This document shows, in pieces, positions 19,705 to 29,048 of a stretch of 64,000 nucleotides of DNA (the first letter of the stretch is position 1; each line of letters begins with the position of its first letter). The translations under genes were made by a program, and so were the position numbers. The stretch spans positions 1 to 64,000 of the forward strand of contig JAOARN010000053.1 of NCBI GenBank assembly GCA_025210485.1, read 5' to 3'. The notes beneath the pieces were generated by a model. The model saw only the letters and a program-made list of their open reading frames with translations. It did no database searches and was not told the DNA's origin. Source of the DNA: Marinifilaceae bacterium. Lineage in GTDB: Bacteria > Bacteroidota > Bacteroidia > Bacteroidales > Marinifilaceae.

Positions 19705-20976
19705 ATGTTAGAAAAAACGTCAGGATATTTAGATATGGAGCTCTTGCGATTTACTACTGCAGGTAGTGTAGATGATGGCAAGAGTACCCTTATTGGAAGA
19801 CTTTTATATGATAGTAAAGCAATTTTCGAAGATCAACTTGAAGCAATTGAGCTAAGTAGTCAAAAAAGAGGTGACTCTGAGGTAGACCTTGCACTTCTGA
19901 CCGATGGACTTAGAGCTGAACGTGAACAAGGAATCACTATAGACGTTGCTTATAGATACTTTGCTACTCCTAAAAGAAAGTTCATTATCGCTGATACTCC
20001 AGGACATATCCAGTATACCAGAAATATGGTTACTGGTGCATCTACTGCAAATGCTGCAGTTATTCTTGTTGACTCTCGTAATGGAGTAATTGAGCAAACT
20101 CTTAGACATTCATATATAGCAGGACTTCTAAATATACCTCATATCATTGTTTGTATTAACAAAATGGACTTAGTTAATTACAACCAAGAAACATATGAAA
20201 AAATCAAAGCAGAATATATAGAAGTTGCAGAAAAACTAAAACTTAAGGATATTAACTTTATTCCTATATCTGCAAAATATGGTGATAATGTTGTTGACAA
20301 GTCTGAAAATATGACTTGGTACGATGGCGACACTCTACTTGATCTTCTTGAAAATATTGAAATTATTGATGATAGAAGCTTCGAAAATCCTAGATTCCCT
20401 GTTCAATATGTTATTCGTCCTCAAACTGATGAACATCACGACTACAGAGGGTATGCTGGTAGAGTAGCAAGTGGCGTATTCAAAGCAGACCAAGAGGTTA
20501 GGATACTTCCTAGCGGAATTGTTACAAAAATTAAGAGTATCGATACATTCAATGGTGAAATATCTGAAGCTTTCCCTCCTCAATCAATTACACTTACTCT
20601 TGAAAATGATATTGATGTTTCAAGAGGCGATATGATTGTTGAGAATGGTAAAGAGCCGCAATCAGGCAACGAATTTGATGCTATGATTAGCTGGATGAAC
20701 GAAAAACCAATGCTTGAAAGAGGTAAGTATCTTCTAAAACACACATCTAACGAAACCAAATGTATGGTTCGCGATATAAAATTCAAAGTTAATATTAACA
20801 CTTTAGAAGAAAAAACTGATGATAAAACAATCAATATGAACGATATTGCTTGTGTGTCATTCAAAACTTCTAAACCTATTTTCTTTGACTCTTATGTTGA
20901 TAACAGAGAAACAGGAAGTTTTATCTTAATTGATGAAGCTACCAATGAAACTGTTGCTGCTGGAATGATAAAATAG
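19705..20976 (+). CDS. cysN: Sulfate adenylyltransferase large GTPase subunit
   Basis: A GTPase that drives APS formation by CysD. The EF-Tu-like G domain has G1 GSVDDGKST (20-28), G3 DTPGH (97-101) and G4 NKMD, followed by two beta-barrel domains. The 423 residues represent CysN alone, without the CysC fusion seen in some bacteria, consistent with the separate cysC upstream. It is the last gene of the operon and is closed by the hairpin at 20991-21020. Confidence 0.97.
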   Translation: MLEKTSGYLDMELLRFTTAGSVDDGKSTLIGRLLYDSKAIFEDQLEAIELSSQKRGDSEVDLALLTDGLRAEREQGITIDVAYRYFATPKRKFIIADTPGHIQYTRNMVTGASTANAAVILVDSRNGVIEQTLRHSYIAGLLNIPHIIVCINKMDLVNYNQETYEKIKAEYIEVAEKLKLKDINFIPISAKYGDNVVDKSENMTWYDGDTLLDLLENIEIIDDRSFENPRFPVQYVIRPQTDEHHDYRGYAGRVASGVFKADQEVRILPSGIVTKIKSIDTFNGEISEAFPPQSITLTLENDIDVSRGDMIVENGKEPQSGNEFDAMISWMNEKPMLERGKYLLKHTSNETKCMVRDIKFKVNINTLEEKTDDKTINMNDIACVSFKTSKPIFFDSYVDNRETGSFILIDEATNETVAAGMIK

Positions 20977-20990
20977 ATTTCAACTATAAA

Positions 20991-21020
20991 AAAAAGGAGG
21001 ATTTTTCAATCCTCCTTTTT
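20991..21020. terminator. Bidirectional terminator between cysN and msrA
   Basis: AAAAAGGAGGATT (20991-21003) pairs with AATCCTCCTTTTT (21008-21020) around a TTTC loop, with A and T tracts on the two sides. It serves the two convergent genes. Confidence 0.9.
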
Positions 21021-21623
21021 TTATTTATCCGTTTTCAACTTTTCCTTGAATACCTTTCTAAATTTATCCAACTTAGGTTTTATTACCATCGTACAATATC
21101 CTTTAAATCTATTATTATTATAGTAGTCTTTATGGTAATTTTCTGCCTTGTAAAACATTTCGACTTTACTTATTTCTGTTACCACATCGTTATCATAAAC
21201 TTTATCTTCATTCAAGCTTTTCTTCAAATCTTCGGCTATCTTTCGTTGATTCTCATCATAATAAAAAATAACTGATCTATATTGTGTCCCAATATCACCA
21301 CCTTGCCTATTCAAAGTAGTAGGGTCATGAACTTTCCAAAACACCTCTAATATTTCTTCATAACTAATCAAGTCCGAATCATAATTAAGGTGAACAACCT
21401 CAGCATGACCTGTTTCTCCTGTGCACACTTCTTCATAAGTTGGATTTTTTGTATGTCCTCCCATGTATCCAGGCTCAACACTTACGACTCCTTGCAGCTC
21501 TGAAAAAATAGTTTCCACACACCAGAAACATCCAGCACCAAAACTTGCTTGTTTGATATTTTGTGTATTTTCCATATTATTGATTGATAGGTTTATTAAT
21601 ATAAAGCATAATATTGTTTTCAT
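21021..21623 (-). CDS. msrA: Peptide-methionine (S)-S-oxide reductase
   Basis: Repairs oxidised methionine (S-sulfoxide) in proteins. The active-site motif GCFWC places the catalytic Cys at 32. GYMGGHTKNPTYEEVCTG and TGHAEVV are canonical, and Cys186 near the end may resolve the disulfide. Two starts are possible. The longer gives a short hydrophobic N-terminus (MKTILCFILINL) that could be a signal sequence. The shorter, at 21575 (MENTQ), gives a cytoplasmic protein of usual length. I report the longer frame and regard the start as unsettled. Confidence 0.94.
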   Translation of the reverse strand: MKTILCFILINLSINNMENTQNIKQASFGAGCFWCVETIFSELQGVVSVEPGYMGGHTKNPTYEEVCTGETGHAEVVHLNYDSDLISYEEILEVFWKVHDPTTLNRQGGDIGTQYRSVIFYYDENQRKIAEDLKKSLNEDKVYDNDVVTEISKVEMFYKAENYHKDYYNNNRFKGYCTMVIKPKLDKFRKVFKEKLKTDK

Positions 21624-21963
21624 AAAATAAAGAATTAAATTATTAAAAGCATAATGGAAAAGTAGTTCTTTTTTCTAATTTAATTATATTTTACATCATA
21701 TCTTTAATTTATATACTTATAGACTACAACTAAATATAGGAATTAATATTATAAGTTCGATTCTATACAGCACAACAAAATAGCCAAACTCAGATCAAAA
21801 AAAGCAACAAAGAACTAGGTCAATTAAACATAACTTGTAATCATAAATTCAGAAGAGTAAATATTGATATCTACTTACCAATAATATCAAGTTCAACTAC
21901 ACGAGCACTCAGTTCGGTATTAATATAATTCTATATTGAAATTAAAACAGTAGTCTCTAAATA
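21624..21963. other. Intergenic region upstream of msrA
   Basis: About 340 bp with no supported gene or repeat. It presumably includes the msrA promoter on the minus strand. Confidence 0.4.
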
Positions 21964-21999
21964 AAAAAATGGCTTTGCCTTTGAGCAGAGCCATTTTTT
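21964..21999 (-). terminator. Terminator after aldo/keto reductase
   Basis: AAAAAATGGCT (21964-21974) pairs with AGCCATTTTTT (21989-21999). It starts 21 bp beyond the aldo/keto reductase stop. Confidence 0.8.
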
Positions 22000-22019
22000 A
22001 TTAATCTGTAAAATCGAAA

Positions 22020-22967
22020 CTACTCCCATAAATTTTGAATTGTATGCGGACCATCATCAACTACCCAAAATGCGCCATCAACAAATCGTCTATCTTTATT
22101 TACAGCTTTTATTTTTAATAAATCTTCAGTTGTTAAATCAATATCTGATGACTCGAAATTTTGTCTCAATCGAGTAGGATTCACCGATTTAGGAATAACC
22201 GATATACCACGTTCCTGCACCCATGCTAGAATCAACTGAGCAACACTACAATCTTTTTCATCTGCAATCAATTTTAGCGACTCATCCTCAAGTAAAATAG
22301 GTTCATCAGCCTTTTTAAGATTAGCTGGTCTATCGTTGGATCCTAATGGCGAATATGCAGTTAAAGCAATATTATTTTCATTACAAAACTCAAAAAGTTC
22401 TAATTGTTGAAAATAGGGATTTAATTCAACTTGATTTACAGCAGGTTTAATAACAGAATTATCAATTAGTTTCTGTAATTTTTTAATACCAAAATTACTA
22501 ACGCCTATATTTTTAACAAGTCCCATTTCAACAGATTTTTCCATTGCTTTCCATGTTGTTGAAATTGGCATTTCTTCTTCTGTATAGTAATCATCTGATT
22601 TATCTCCTGCCGAATTTGTTTTCATTGGGACTGGCCAATGTATTAGATACAAATCTAAATACTCTAATTGTAAATCTTCCAAACTTTTTTGTAATGCAGG
22701 AATTACATTTTCTTCGCCATGTTTATCATTCCACAATTTGGATGTAATAAAAAGATCTTCTCTTTTTACTATTCCATCCTGAAATAGATTATTCAAAGCC
22801 TCACCTATTTCTTTTTCATTTCCATATATAGCTGCACAGTCGATATGTCGATATCCAATCTTAACAGCTTCAATAACTGCATTTGCAACTTCTCCAGGTT
22901 CCGACTTCCAGGTGCCAAGTCCCAACAATGGAAATTTACTTCCTTTATTTAATTCTAAATGTTTCAT
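22020..22967 (-). CDS. Aldo/keto reductase
   Basis: NADPH-dependent reductase of carbonyl compounds with a TIM-barrel fold. The catalytic tetrad Asp43, Tyr48, Lys77 and His110 is intact. GVSNFG, NQVELNPY and the NADP-binding VIPKSVNPTR are in place. At 315 residues with an aldose-reductase-like C-terminal loop, it resembles AKR1-type aldehyde reductases. The physiological substrate is not indicated by context. Confidence 0.93.
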   Translation of the reverse strand: MKHLELNKGSKFPLLGLGTWKSEPGEVANAVIEAVKIGYRHIDCAAIYGNEKEIGEALNNLFQDGIVKREDLFITSKLWNDKHGEENVIPALQKSLEDLQLEYLDLYLIHWPVPMKTNSAGDKSDDYYTEEEMPISTTWKAMEKSVEMGLVKNIGVSNFGIKKLQKLIDNSVIKPAVNQVELNPYFQQLELFEFCNENNIALTAYSPLGSNDRPANLKKADEPILLEDESLKLIADEKDCSVAQLILAWVQERGISVIPKSVNPTRLRQNFESSDIDLTTEDLLKIKAVNKDRRFVDGAFWVVDDGPHTIQNLWE

Positions 22968-23119
22968 TATTTATATTTTAAAAAGTTTTTTTATTGTATA
23001 TACAACAAAAATAATATACCAAGATCAACAAAATATTTACTCTGATTATGCAACACCTATGAATATCGAACAATTAAATAAACAAACTCATTAATAATAG
23101 TTATCATAAACAAATATCA

Positions 23120-23710
23120 TTAAAATGTATGTGTTCCATAAGCATAATGATTATGTTGAGCAAAAGGTTCGAAATCGCATGTTTTCATAAACTCAACAGC
23201 TTTATACATTTTTTCGCCCAGATCTCTTGCAGATTTTTCAGCTATTGGCATATCCTCTTTTATATTATAAATACATACATTACCTACATTAGAAATACCA
23301 TGTACGGAAAAAAAAGTTTCAATGGTTTTCAAAGCTCCTGAATGCCCCAAACTACCAGCAGAAAATAAGGAGGCACCAACTTTATTTCCGTTCAAAGGAG
23401 AAACCGCATAACTTCTATCAATAATAATTTTGCACTGGGCATTCACATCATAAAAATATATGGGAGAAGCGAAAATAATACCATCAGCTTCTTTCATTTT
23501 CTGATGCAAGTCTTTCATATCATCCTTGATTCTACATTCTTTAAGCTTCATACAAGCCATGCATCCTATACATGGCTTGTGATCTTTAGCTCGTATTGAG
23601 TAGATTTCAACTTCTGCACCTAGTTCTGTAAGTTTATTAATTGTATGTTCGGCCAATGCCATTGTATTAGATCTAATTCTGGGGCTAGTCGATATAACTA
23701 AAATTTTCAT
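23120..23710 (-). CDS. NAD(P)H-dependent flavodoxin-fold reductase
   Basis: 196 residues. The N-terminal ISTSPRIRSNT is the FMN phosphate loop of the NADPH-dependent FMN reductase / iron-sulfur flavoprotein group. It is followed by the cysteine cluster PCIGCMACMKLKEC (about 47-60) and the FMN-binding ASPIYFYDV. In methanogen iron-sulfur flavoproteins a similar cluster binds [4Fe-4S]; whether it does so here is unclear. Likely a cytoplasmic electron-transfer or quinone/aromatic reductase. It is a single gene. Confidence 0.85.
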   Translation of the reverse strand: MKILVISTSPRIRSNTMALAEHTINKLTELGAEVEIYSIRAKDHKPCIGCMACMKLKECRIKDDMKDLHQKMKEADGIIFASPIYFYDVNAQCKIIIDRSYAVSPLNGNKVGASLFSAGSLGHSGALKTIETFFSVHGISNVGNVCIYNIKEDMPIAEKSARDLGEKMYKAVEFMKTCDFEPFAQHNHYAYGTHTF

Positions 23711-24053
23711 TTTCCGCTATTTTAATTTTTGGTCACAAATTTAAATATAATTTAGTTTTATTTTTTTAATAAAATGTTAATCTCGGAACTATAAAACCTA
23801 CAAAGTCACCTTTGTATTATAAGTGAAAATTAATAAGGCAATTAGGATAAATATAATAAAAAAGGCGGCAAAAATCATCAAAACTAAAATTATAGTAAAC
23901 AAAAAAAACTAGACTCTTTGAATATTTTTATATATATTTGATTAACAAGATTTAATGAGATGTGTTTTTTTAATTGAATTTTATATTCCGAATTGAAAAT
24001 TATATTTTTTCATATTATTTTTCCAACTGTATAACTAAAAAAACTCAAAACTA
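23711..24053. other. Divergent intergenic region with nhaA -7 box
   Basis: This separates two divergent genes and must hold both promoters. TATATTTG at 23933-23940 is a plausible -7 box for nhaA, but no -33 element sits at the right spacing. Nothing else was seen. Confidence 0.4.
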
Positions 24054-25364
24054 ATGGCAAAAAAAATTTTAAGCGTATTTCAAAAATTTGTACGCATTGA
24101 AAGTCTAGGAGGTATTCTTCTAGCAGGCGCAACGCTTCTGGCTCTGATAATTGCAAACTCAAATTACGCTGATTCCTATCACAATTTCTGGCAAAGTAAA
24201 ATTGGTTTTTATTCCCCCAATTTCGAAATTATAAAACCTTTAATATTATGGGTTAATGATGGCTTAATGGCTATATTTTTCTTTCTTATAGGGCTTGAAA
24301 TAAAAAGAGAAGTTACTATAGGTGAACTGAATACTCTTAAAAAAATATCATTCCCTTTTTATGGGGCTTTAGGAGGAATGATATTACCTGTGGTATTATT
24401 CTTTATAATGAATCAAAACCCCGATACCTTAAAAGCTTGGGGGGTTCCCATGGCAACAGACATAGCATTCTCATTAGCCGTATTGAATAGTTTAGGAAAA
24501 CGTGTTCCATTAAGCCTAAAATTATTCCTAACTGCATTCGCTATTGTAGATGATATAGGAGCTGTTATGGTTATTGCTATATTCTACAGTGGAACTATCA
24601 GCATAGCTCATCTAGCAGTTGGAATATTGTTATTGGCTGTTTTATATTTCCTATCCTATAAATCGATTTACAATGTATTTTTAACATTTTTCTTAGGAAT
24701 AATAATCTGGTATCTTTTCTTAAAATCAGGTATACACCCAACAATTGCAGGAGTACTAATAGCATTTTCGATACCTGTTAGACAAAGGGTAAACACACCT
24801 AAATTCATCAATAGAATTTCGAAAATGGCTAAAAAATTAAAAGATAACAGTATTGAGAATAAGCCTATACTTTCAACGGCGCAAATTCATGCAATTGACA
24901 ATATAGAAGACTGGATTGAAAAATACCAATCACCATTACAGCATCTTGAACACAAATTACATACTTGGGTTGCATATTTTGTTATTCCTATTTTTGCATT
25001 TGCGAATTCAGGCATTAGCATTAATTTAGATTCAAATCTTGATATTTCACTAATAATAAATATAATAATATGTTTGATTATAGGAAAAGGATTAGGAGTA
25101 AGTTCATTCGTTTATCTTGCTAAGTGGCTGAAGCTATTAAGCATTCCTAAAGAATTATGCTTTAAGCAAATTATTGGAGTTTCGTTTTTAGCTGGTATTG
25201 GATTTACTATGGCTATTTTTATTGCTAGCTTGGCATTTAAAGGAGAAGATACTTATATTACTTCTGCAAAACTAGGAATATTTATAGCTTCAATATTAGC
25301 AGCAATCATTGGATATTCTATTCTTCGATTAAGCAAACCAAAACAAGAATCTATAGTATCATAA
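24054..25364 (+). CDS. nhaA: Na+/H+ antiporter NhaA
   Basis: Inner-membrane antiporter that expels Na+ in exchange for protons. The ion-binding pair Asp166-Asp167 in AIVDDIGAVM corresponds to Asp163/Asp164 of E. coli. MATDIAFSLAVL and GIHPTIAGVL are family motifs, and about twelve hydrophobic segments are visible. The 436 residues include an enlarged cytoplasmic loop (about 255-300) that is longer than in E. coli NhaA. It is consistent with, but does not prove, a saline habitat. Confidence 0.96.
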   Translation: MAKKILSVFQKFVRIESLGGILLAGATLLALIIANSNYADSYHNFWQSKIGFYSPNFEIIKPLILWVNDGLMAIFFFLIGLEIKREVTIGELNTLKKISFPFYGALGGMILPVVLFFIMNQNPDTLKAWGVPMATDIAFSLAVLNSLGKRVPLSLKLFLTAFAIVDDIGAVMVIAIFYSGTISIAHLAVGILLLAVLYFLSYKSIYNVFLTFFLGIIIWYLFLKSGIHPTIAGVLIAFSIPVRQRVNTPKFINRISKMAKKLKDNSIENKPILSTAQIHAIDNIEDWIEKYQSPLQHLEHKLHTWVAYFVIPIFAFANSGISINLDSNLDISLIINIIICLIIGKGLGVSSFVYLAKWLKLLSIPKELCFKQIIGVSFLAGIGFTMAIFIASLAFKGEDTYITSAKLGIFIASILAAIIGYSILRLSKPKQESIVS

Positions 25365-25399
25365 GTATACAAAGAATAGAGTTGATTGATTTAAAGGGA

Positions 25400-25946
25400 T
25401 TAGTAAAACTACAGGATGGTTTAATTTAACAAATTATGTATTAATGATTATTCCAGGCTTACAGCCTTTTATTTATAAATCTTTTTAGCCCAATGCATTG
25501 CATTGGGCTCTGTTATATATGCCTTTCAGGCAAGATAAATCAATTACCAATAGAACAATGTATTCGACTGTTTTCTTATACCTTTTAGGCAAAGCATAAG
25601 TTGTCTATTATTTCTTTTTATTTCAGAAATTCCTGAAAGGCTTTTATTATATTATATCAGGCTATGTCTGATGCTGTGAAATCCACTTCAAAACTAGTTT
25701 GTAGGGCTCAGAATTAATAACACAATTCTTTGGGTTGTGCTATATATGCATTTCAGGCAAGATAATACACTTGGAATATTATAGTTATTGAATTTTCTTA
25801 ACAATAATATCTTTACACATTTCTACTTTTATCATAAATACTCCTTTCGTAATATGATTTACATATTTTCTTGTACAGTTTATCTATACTGCATGCAAAT
25901 TTTATGTAGTTCACCTATTATTTAAATTGACCAATTTAAACTCTCC
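25400..25946. repeat. 550-bp degenerate repeat, copy 2
   Basis: The partner of 17231-17790. It has better-preserved palindromes: AGGCT-tac-AGCCT (25455-25467), an 11-bp-arm palindrome AGCCCAATGCA / TGCATTGGGCT (25487-25509) and GCCT-TTC-AGGC (25521-25531). A T9SS-type C-terminus remnant follows on the minus strand. Its right end stops just before the tRNA-Ser terminator. The limits are approximate. Confidence 0.75.
25785..25887 (-). pseudogene. Remnant of a type IX secretion C-terminal signal (copy 2)
   Basis: On the minus strand one frame reads NHITKGVFMIKVEMCKDII then VKKIQ and stops at 25785. The KGVF.IKV....VKKI pattern is that of a T9SS type A sorting tail. It aligns residue for residue with the copy-1 remnant. 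Both have a TAG codon at the same upstream position, so the decay or truncation predates the duplication. Confidence 0.55.
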
Positions 25947-25962
25947 TTTTTTATACTACAAA

Positions 25963-25994
25963 AAAAAGAGCATCAAATAAATGATGCTCTTTTT
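25963..25994 (-). terminator. Terminator of tRNA-Ser
   Basis: AAAAAGAGCATCA (25963-25975) pairs with TGATGCTCTTTTT (25982-25994). It lies 6 bp after the tRNA 3' end on the minus strand. Confidence 0.85.
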
Positions 25995-25999
25995 GAATG

Positions 26000-26084
26000 C
26001 GGAGAGGGAGGGATTCGAACCCCCGGTACCTCGCGGTACAACGGTTTTCAAGACCGCCGCATTCGACCACTCTGCCACCTCTCC
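26000..26084 (-). tRNA. tRNA-Ser (UGA)
   Basis: The 85-nt class II tRNA has acceptor GGAGAGG/CCTCTCC, a long variable arm (TACCGCGAGGTA) and anticodon loop CTTGAAA, giving anticodon TGA for UCA/UCG-type serine codons. The discriminator is G, as required by seryl-tRNA synthetase. CCA is not encoded. Confidence 0.96.
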
Positions 26085-26095
26085 GTTTGCGTTGG

Positions 26096-26125
26096 CAAAA
26101 GTACGATAAATATTCCTATCTCAAA
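26096..26125 (-). promoter_or_regulatory. Promoter of tRNA-Ser
   Basis: On the minus strand TTTG (26125-26122) is followed after 18 bp by TACTTTTG (26103-26096). This is a good match to the Bacteroidota TTTG / TAnnTTTG consensus, 12 bp before the tRNA. Confidence 0.6.
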
Positions 26126-26189
26126 ATATTTTTTCACTTTTTTTTAACTAAATCCAAATACTCAAATATAAATTCCTGATTATATGCAA

Positions 26190-26220
26190 AAAGGGTGAAC
26201 AAAAAAAATGTTCACCCTTT
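26190..26220 (-). terminator. Terminator after lipoprotein gene
   Basis: AAAGGGTGAACA (26190-26201) pairs with TGTTCACCCTTT (26209-26220) across an A-rich loop. It lies downstream of the gene ending at 26251. Confidence 0.8.
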
Positions 26221-26250
26221 CTATATTTCTAACTAAACTAAATATTATTT

Positions 26251-27192
26251 TCAATTTAATCTATCCAATTCTTCACTCATAACCCTTGCGCTATGATAAG
26301 AGACAGCTATCTCCTCAACATCTTTATAGTCCAATTCACTAAAATTGAGTTTATAATCAGCCTTAACCATTTCTATTAAATCAGAATATGAATTAAAACT
26401 AACTTTGCCTTTTCTTGCATCGTTTATTAAGTAACAATACATTGCACCACTAAAACTTCCGTAACGTTCAGAGATATTATTGGCTCTAGATAGTTTAGAT
26501 TCATCGTCAATCAAAAGATTTTTTAACTCCTCGTTGCTATAATTTAATTCCAGACTCTTATACTCAGCAAAACCTTCATAGCTTAATTTAGTATTTTCAA
26601 CATATGCAGAATCCACATACAAATCTTGTCTATACTTTCTGAAAAACAAAGCGTGTTGCAGGGCTTCTTTCCTTTTTTGAGCCGAGCATTTTATAGCTTC
26701 TCTTAGGGCATTCCACTCTAATTTCAACCAAAATCTTGCTTCTAAATCTCTAAAGTAATTCAATTCTCGTTTCAGTATATTTAAATCAATTTTCTCTTCG
26801 TTAGTTTGAAAAAGAGTCAATAAACAATGAGTAAGATATATCGTTGCATTTGACTTTTTCTTGATTTCAGAAAATGGTATTATATAAGTTGTTTTATTAT
26901 TATAATATAGAAATCCTTTGGTAAGTTTAAATTCTTCGGGAGGAACACCAATATATACTCCAGATTGATTCCTAGATCCTTCGAATTCAAAATTCGCAAA
27001 AGCAGAATTATTATCTAAGATAACAATTGGCTGGTTAAGGTAATTTTCTGAATTATTAGAATCAGCACTTAATTTTATTTTAGAAATATTATCAAATATA
27101 TCTAAAATTTCAGGAGCATTTTCGTTAGAATATGCACATGAATACGCTAACATAAAAGCGAGAAATAGAGAAATTAAATTTAAATTTTTCAT
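26251..27192 (-). CDS. Predicted lipoprotein, possibly a degenerate metallopeptidase-like protein
   Basis: 313 residues. The N-terminus MKNLNLISLFLAFMLAYSC is a lipoprotein signal with Cys19. The body contains SYEGFAEY (about 205-212), resembling the EG(L/F)AEY motif that follows the HExxH helix in some Bacteroidota peptidases. Where HExxH would be expected there is only LTHCLLTLFQ, so the zinc-binding glutamate and second histidine are missing. The protein may be a non-catalytic relative that has kept the fold. I do not recognise a named family. It stands alone with its own terminator. Confidence 0.7.
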   Translation of the reverse strand: MKNLNLISLFLAFMLAYSCAYSNENAPEILDIFDNISKIKLSADSNNSENYLNQPIVILDNNSAFANFEFEGSRNQSGVYIGVPPEEFKLTKGFLYYNNKTTYIIPFSEIKKKSNATIYLTHCLLTLFQTNEEKIDLNILKRELNYFRDLEARFWLKLEWNALREAIKCSAQKRKEALQHALFFRKYRQDLYVDSAYVENTKLSYEGFAEYKSLELNYSNEELKNLLIDDESKLSRANNISERYGSFSGAMYCYLINDARKGKVSFNSYSDLIEMVKADYKLNFSELDYKDVEEIAVSYHSARVMSEELDRLN

Positions 27193-27571
27193 GACTATAT
27201 AATGTTTTTGTTGGGATGCAAAACACCAATCAATTAACGTGCCTTTATTTATATTTCATTAAATTAGTGTGTCTTAGCAAACATATCAATATCTCATTCT
27301 GAAAACTAACTATATTATTCTGCACAAAAACGCACAAAATAGTGTTCATTTTCGTACATATTAAATAAACAGAATTAAATTAATTTAATTCAAGCTTAGG
27401 ATACAAAACACACAACACCAACTATATCACTATTTTTCAAACACTTGAATCAATGACTCAATTCATATTCTGAGGCAAATTTAAGCTATAAAAATCAAGT
27501 CTAAACAAAAAAAGCACTAATACTTGTTAATAATATTTAATTTTGAAAATAATCCGAATTTCATGTTACGC
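27193..27571. other. Intergenic region
   Basis: About 380 bp, AT-rich. It contains the upstream region of the lipoprotein gene. No other feature can be supported. Confidence 0.4.
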
Positions 27572-27614
27572 AAAAACGGGTATTCGCCATTATATCAGAC
27601 AAATACCCGTTTTT
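27572..27614 (-). terminator. Terminator after DEAD-box helicase
   Basis: AAAAACGGGTATT (27572-27584) pairs with AATACCCGTTTTT (27602-27614), loop 17 nt, beginning 20 bp after the helicase stop. Confidence 0.8.
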
Positions 27615-27634
27615 TTGTATTTTTATTCTAAATA

Positions 27635-28888
27635 TTATTTCTTTCTCTTCTTTTTCTTTTTATTTCGAGTCACATCTTCCATGAAATTTTCTGTTTCTTC
27701 CATCAATTCTTTTAGACTAGAACTGATATCCTCAGAATAATCCTTTGTCATAGAATAATCACTACCTGATATTTCTAATTCTCTAATACTAGAATCTATA
27801 TACGCCTCTATCCTTTCTAGAAGTTCTAGTTCTGTTTCAGGACAACAGAATGATACAGCAACTCCTTTTTTATTACCACGTCCAGTTCTACCTACTCTAT
27901 GAACGTAATTATCCGTTTGCTCAGGAAGATCATAGTTAACAACAAACTCTACATCAGGAATGTCAATACCCCTAGCACTTACATCTGTGGCGATTAAAAT
28001 CCTATACTTCGACTCTCTAAAATCGTTCAAATTAGTTAATCGTTCATTTTGATCTTTACCTCCGTGCATATCTCTAGCATCAATTCCAATTTTATTAAGA
28101 AATTTACACACTCTTTCGGCTCTCAGTTTTGTTCTGACAAATACTAATATTTTTGATTCTTCATTTTCCTGATAAAATCTCTCAAGGAAAAATCTTTTAT
28201 CATCCATTTTTATATATGCTACCGAATGATCGACATTTTTAGCTACAGAATTCTTTGGAGATATTTGAATCCTGATAGCCTTCTTCACTATAGAATATGC
28301 AAGACTCTTAATCTTTTTATCAATAGTTGCTGAAAAGAATAGACTTTGTCTTCGAGAAGGTATTATTTGGACAACATCCTTAATATCTTTTATAAAGCCC
28401 ATATCCAACATATGATCAGCCTCATCCAATACTAAAGTATCAACTCTTGATAAATCTAATTTATTTTGAGCATTCAAATCAAACATTCTACCAGGAGTAG
28501 CAATAAGGACATGAGCACCTTTACGCAGATTATCTATTTGCTGTTTCTGATCCACTCCTCCATATATACAGATTGTCTTTAGTCCTGTTCCTTTTGAAAT
28601 AGCAATAAATACATCCAATATTTGACGAGCTAATTCACGAGTAGGCACCATAATCAAGCAACTCACTTGTCGTGGATGTAATCTTCTTTTTTGACTTACT
28701 AGCTTGTGTATGATAGGTATAGCAAAAGCAGCTGTTTTTCCAGTACCAGTCTGTGCTATACCCAATACATCTTCATTTGACAAAATAGATGGTATGGCTT
28801 TAAATTGTATGTCGGTGGGTCTCTTGAATCCTAAATCTTTTAGATTTTCTTTAATCTTAGAGTTTATACTATATCTTTCAAATTTCAT
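27635..28888 (-). CDS. DEAD-box ATP-dependent RNA helicase (RhlE-like)
   Basis: Unwinds structured RNA, probably in ribosome assembly or cold adaptation. All core motifs are visible: Q motif (GFKRPTDIQ), I AQTGTGKT, Ia PTRELA, II DEAD, III SAT, V ARGIDIP and VI HRVGRTGR. The two RecA domains occupy about 1-360. A short acidic linker ends in the very basic tail RNKKKKKRKK, likely to bind RNA. At 417 residues it resembles RhlE-type proteins common in Bacteroidota. Confidence 0.94.
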   Translation of the reverse strand: MKFERYSINSKIKENLKDLGFKRPTDIQFKAIPSILSNEDVLGIAQTGTGKTAAFAIPIIHKLVSQKRRLHPRQVSCLIMVPTRELARQILDVFIAISKGTGLKTICIYGGVDQKQQIDNLRKGAHVLIATPGRMFDLNAQNKLDLSRVDTLVLDEADHMLDMGFIKDIKDVVQIIPSRRQSLFFSATIDKKIKSLAYSIVKKAIRIQISPKNSVAKNVDHSVAYIKMDDKRFFLERFYQENEESKILVFVRTKLRAERVCKFLNKIGIDARDMHGGKDQNERLTNLNDFRESKYRILIATDVSARGIDIPDVEFVVNYDLPEQTDNYVHRVGRTGRGNKKGVAVSFCCPETELELLERIEAYIDSSIRELEISGSDYSMTKDYSEDISSSLKELMEETENFMEDVTRNKKKKKRKK

Positions 28889-28997
28889 ATTTATCAGCTA
28901 ATTATATACAGGGCAAAGTTAAGTATATTTTCTTTGTATTTTTTAAAATAAAAAAAAACTCTACTTAGGATTCTAATTACGCTATAAAATTCAAAAA

Positions 28998-29028
28998 AAT
29001 AGGCTGCCCTTTATAAGAACAGCCTATT
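28998..29028 (-). terminator. Terminator of the susCD operon
   Basis: AATAGGCTG (28998-29006) pairs with CAGCCTATT (29020-29028). A T tract follows on the minus strand. It closes the three-gene sus-like unit. Confidence 0.75.
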
Positions 29029-29048
29029 ATTATAATCTTTAGATTGTA

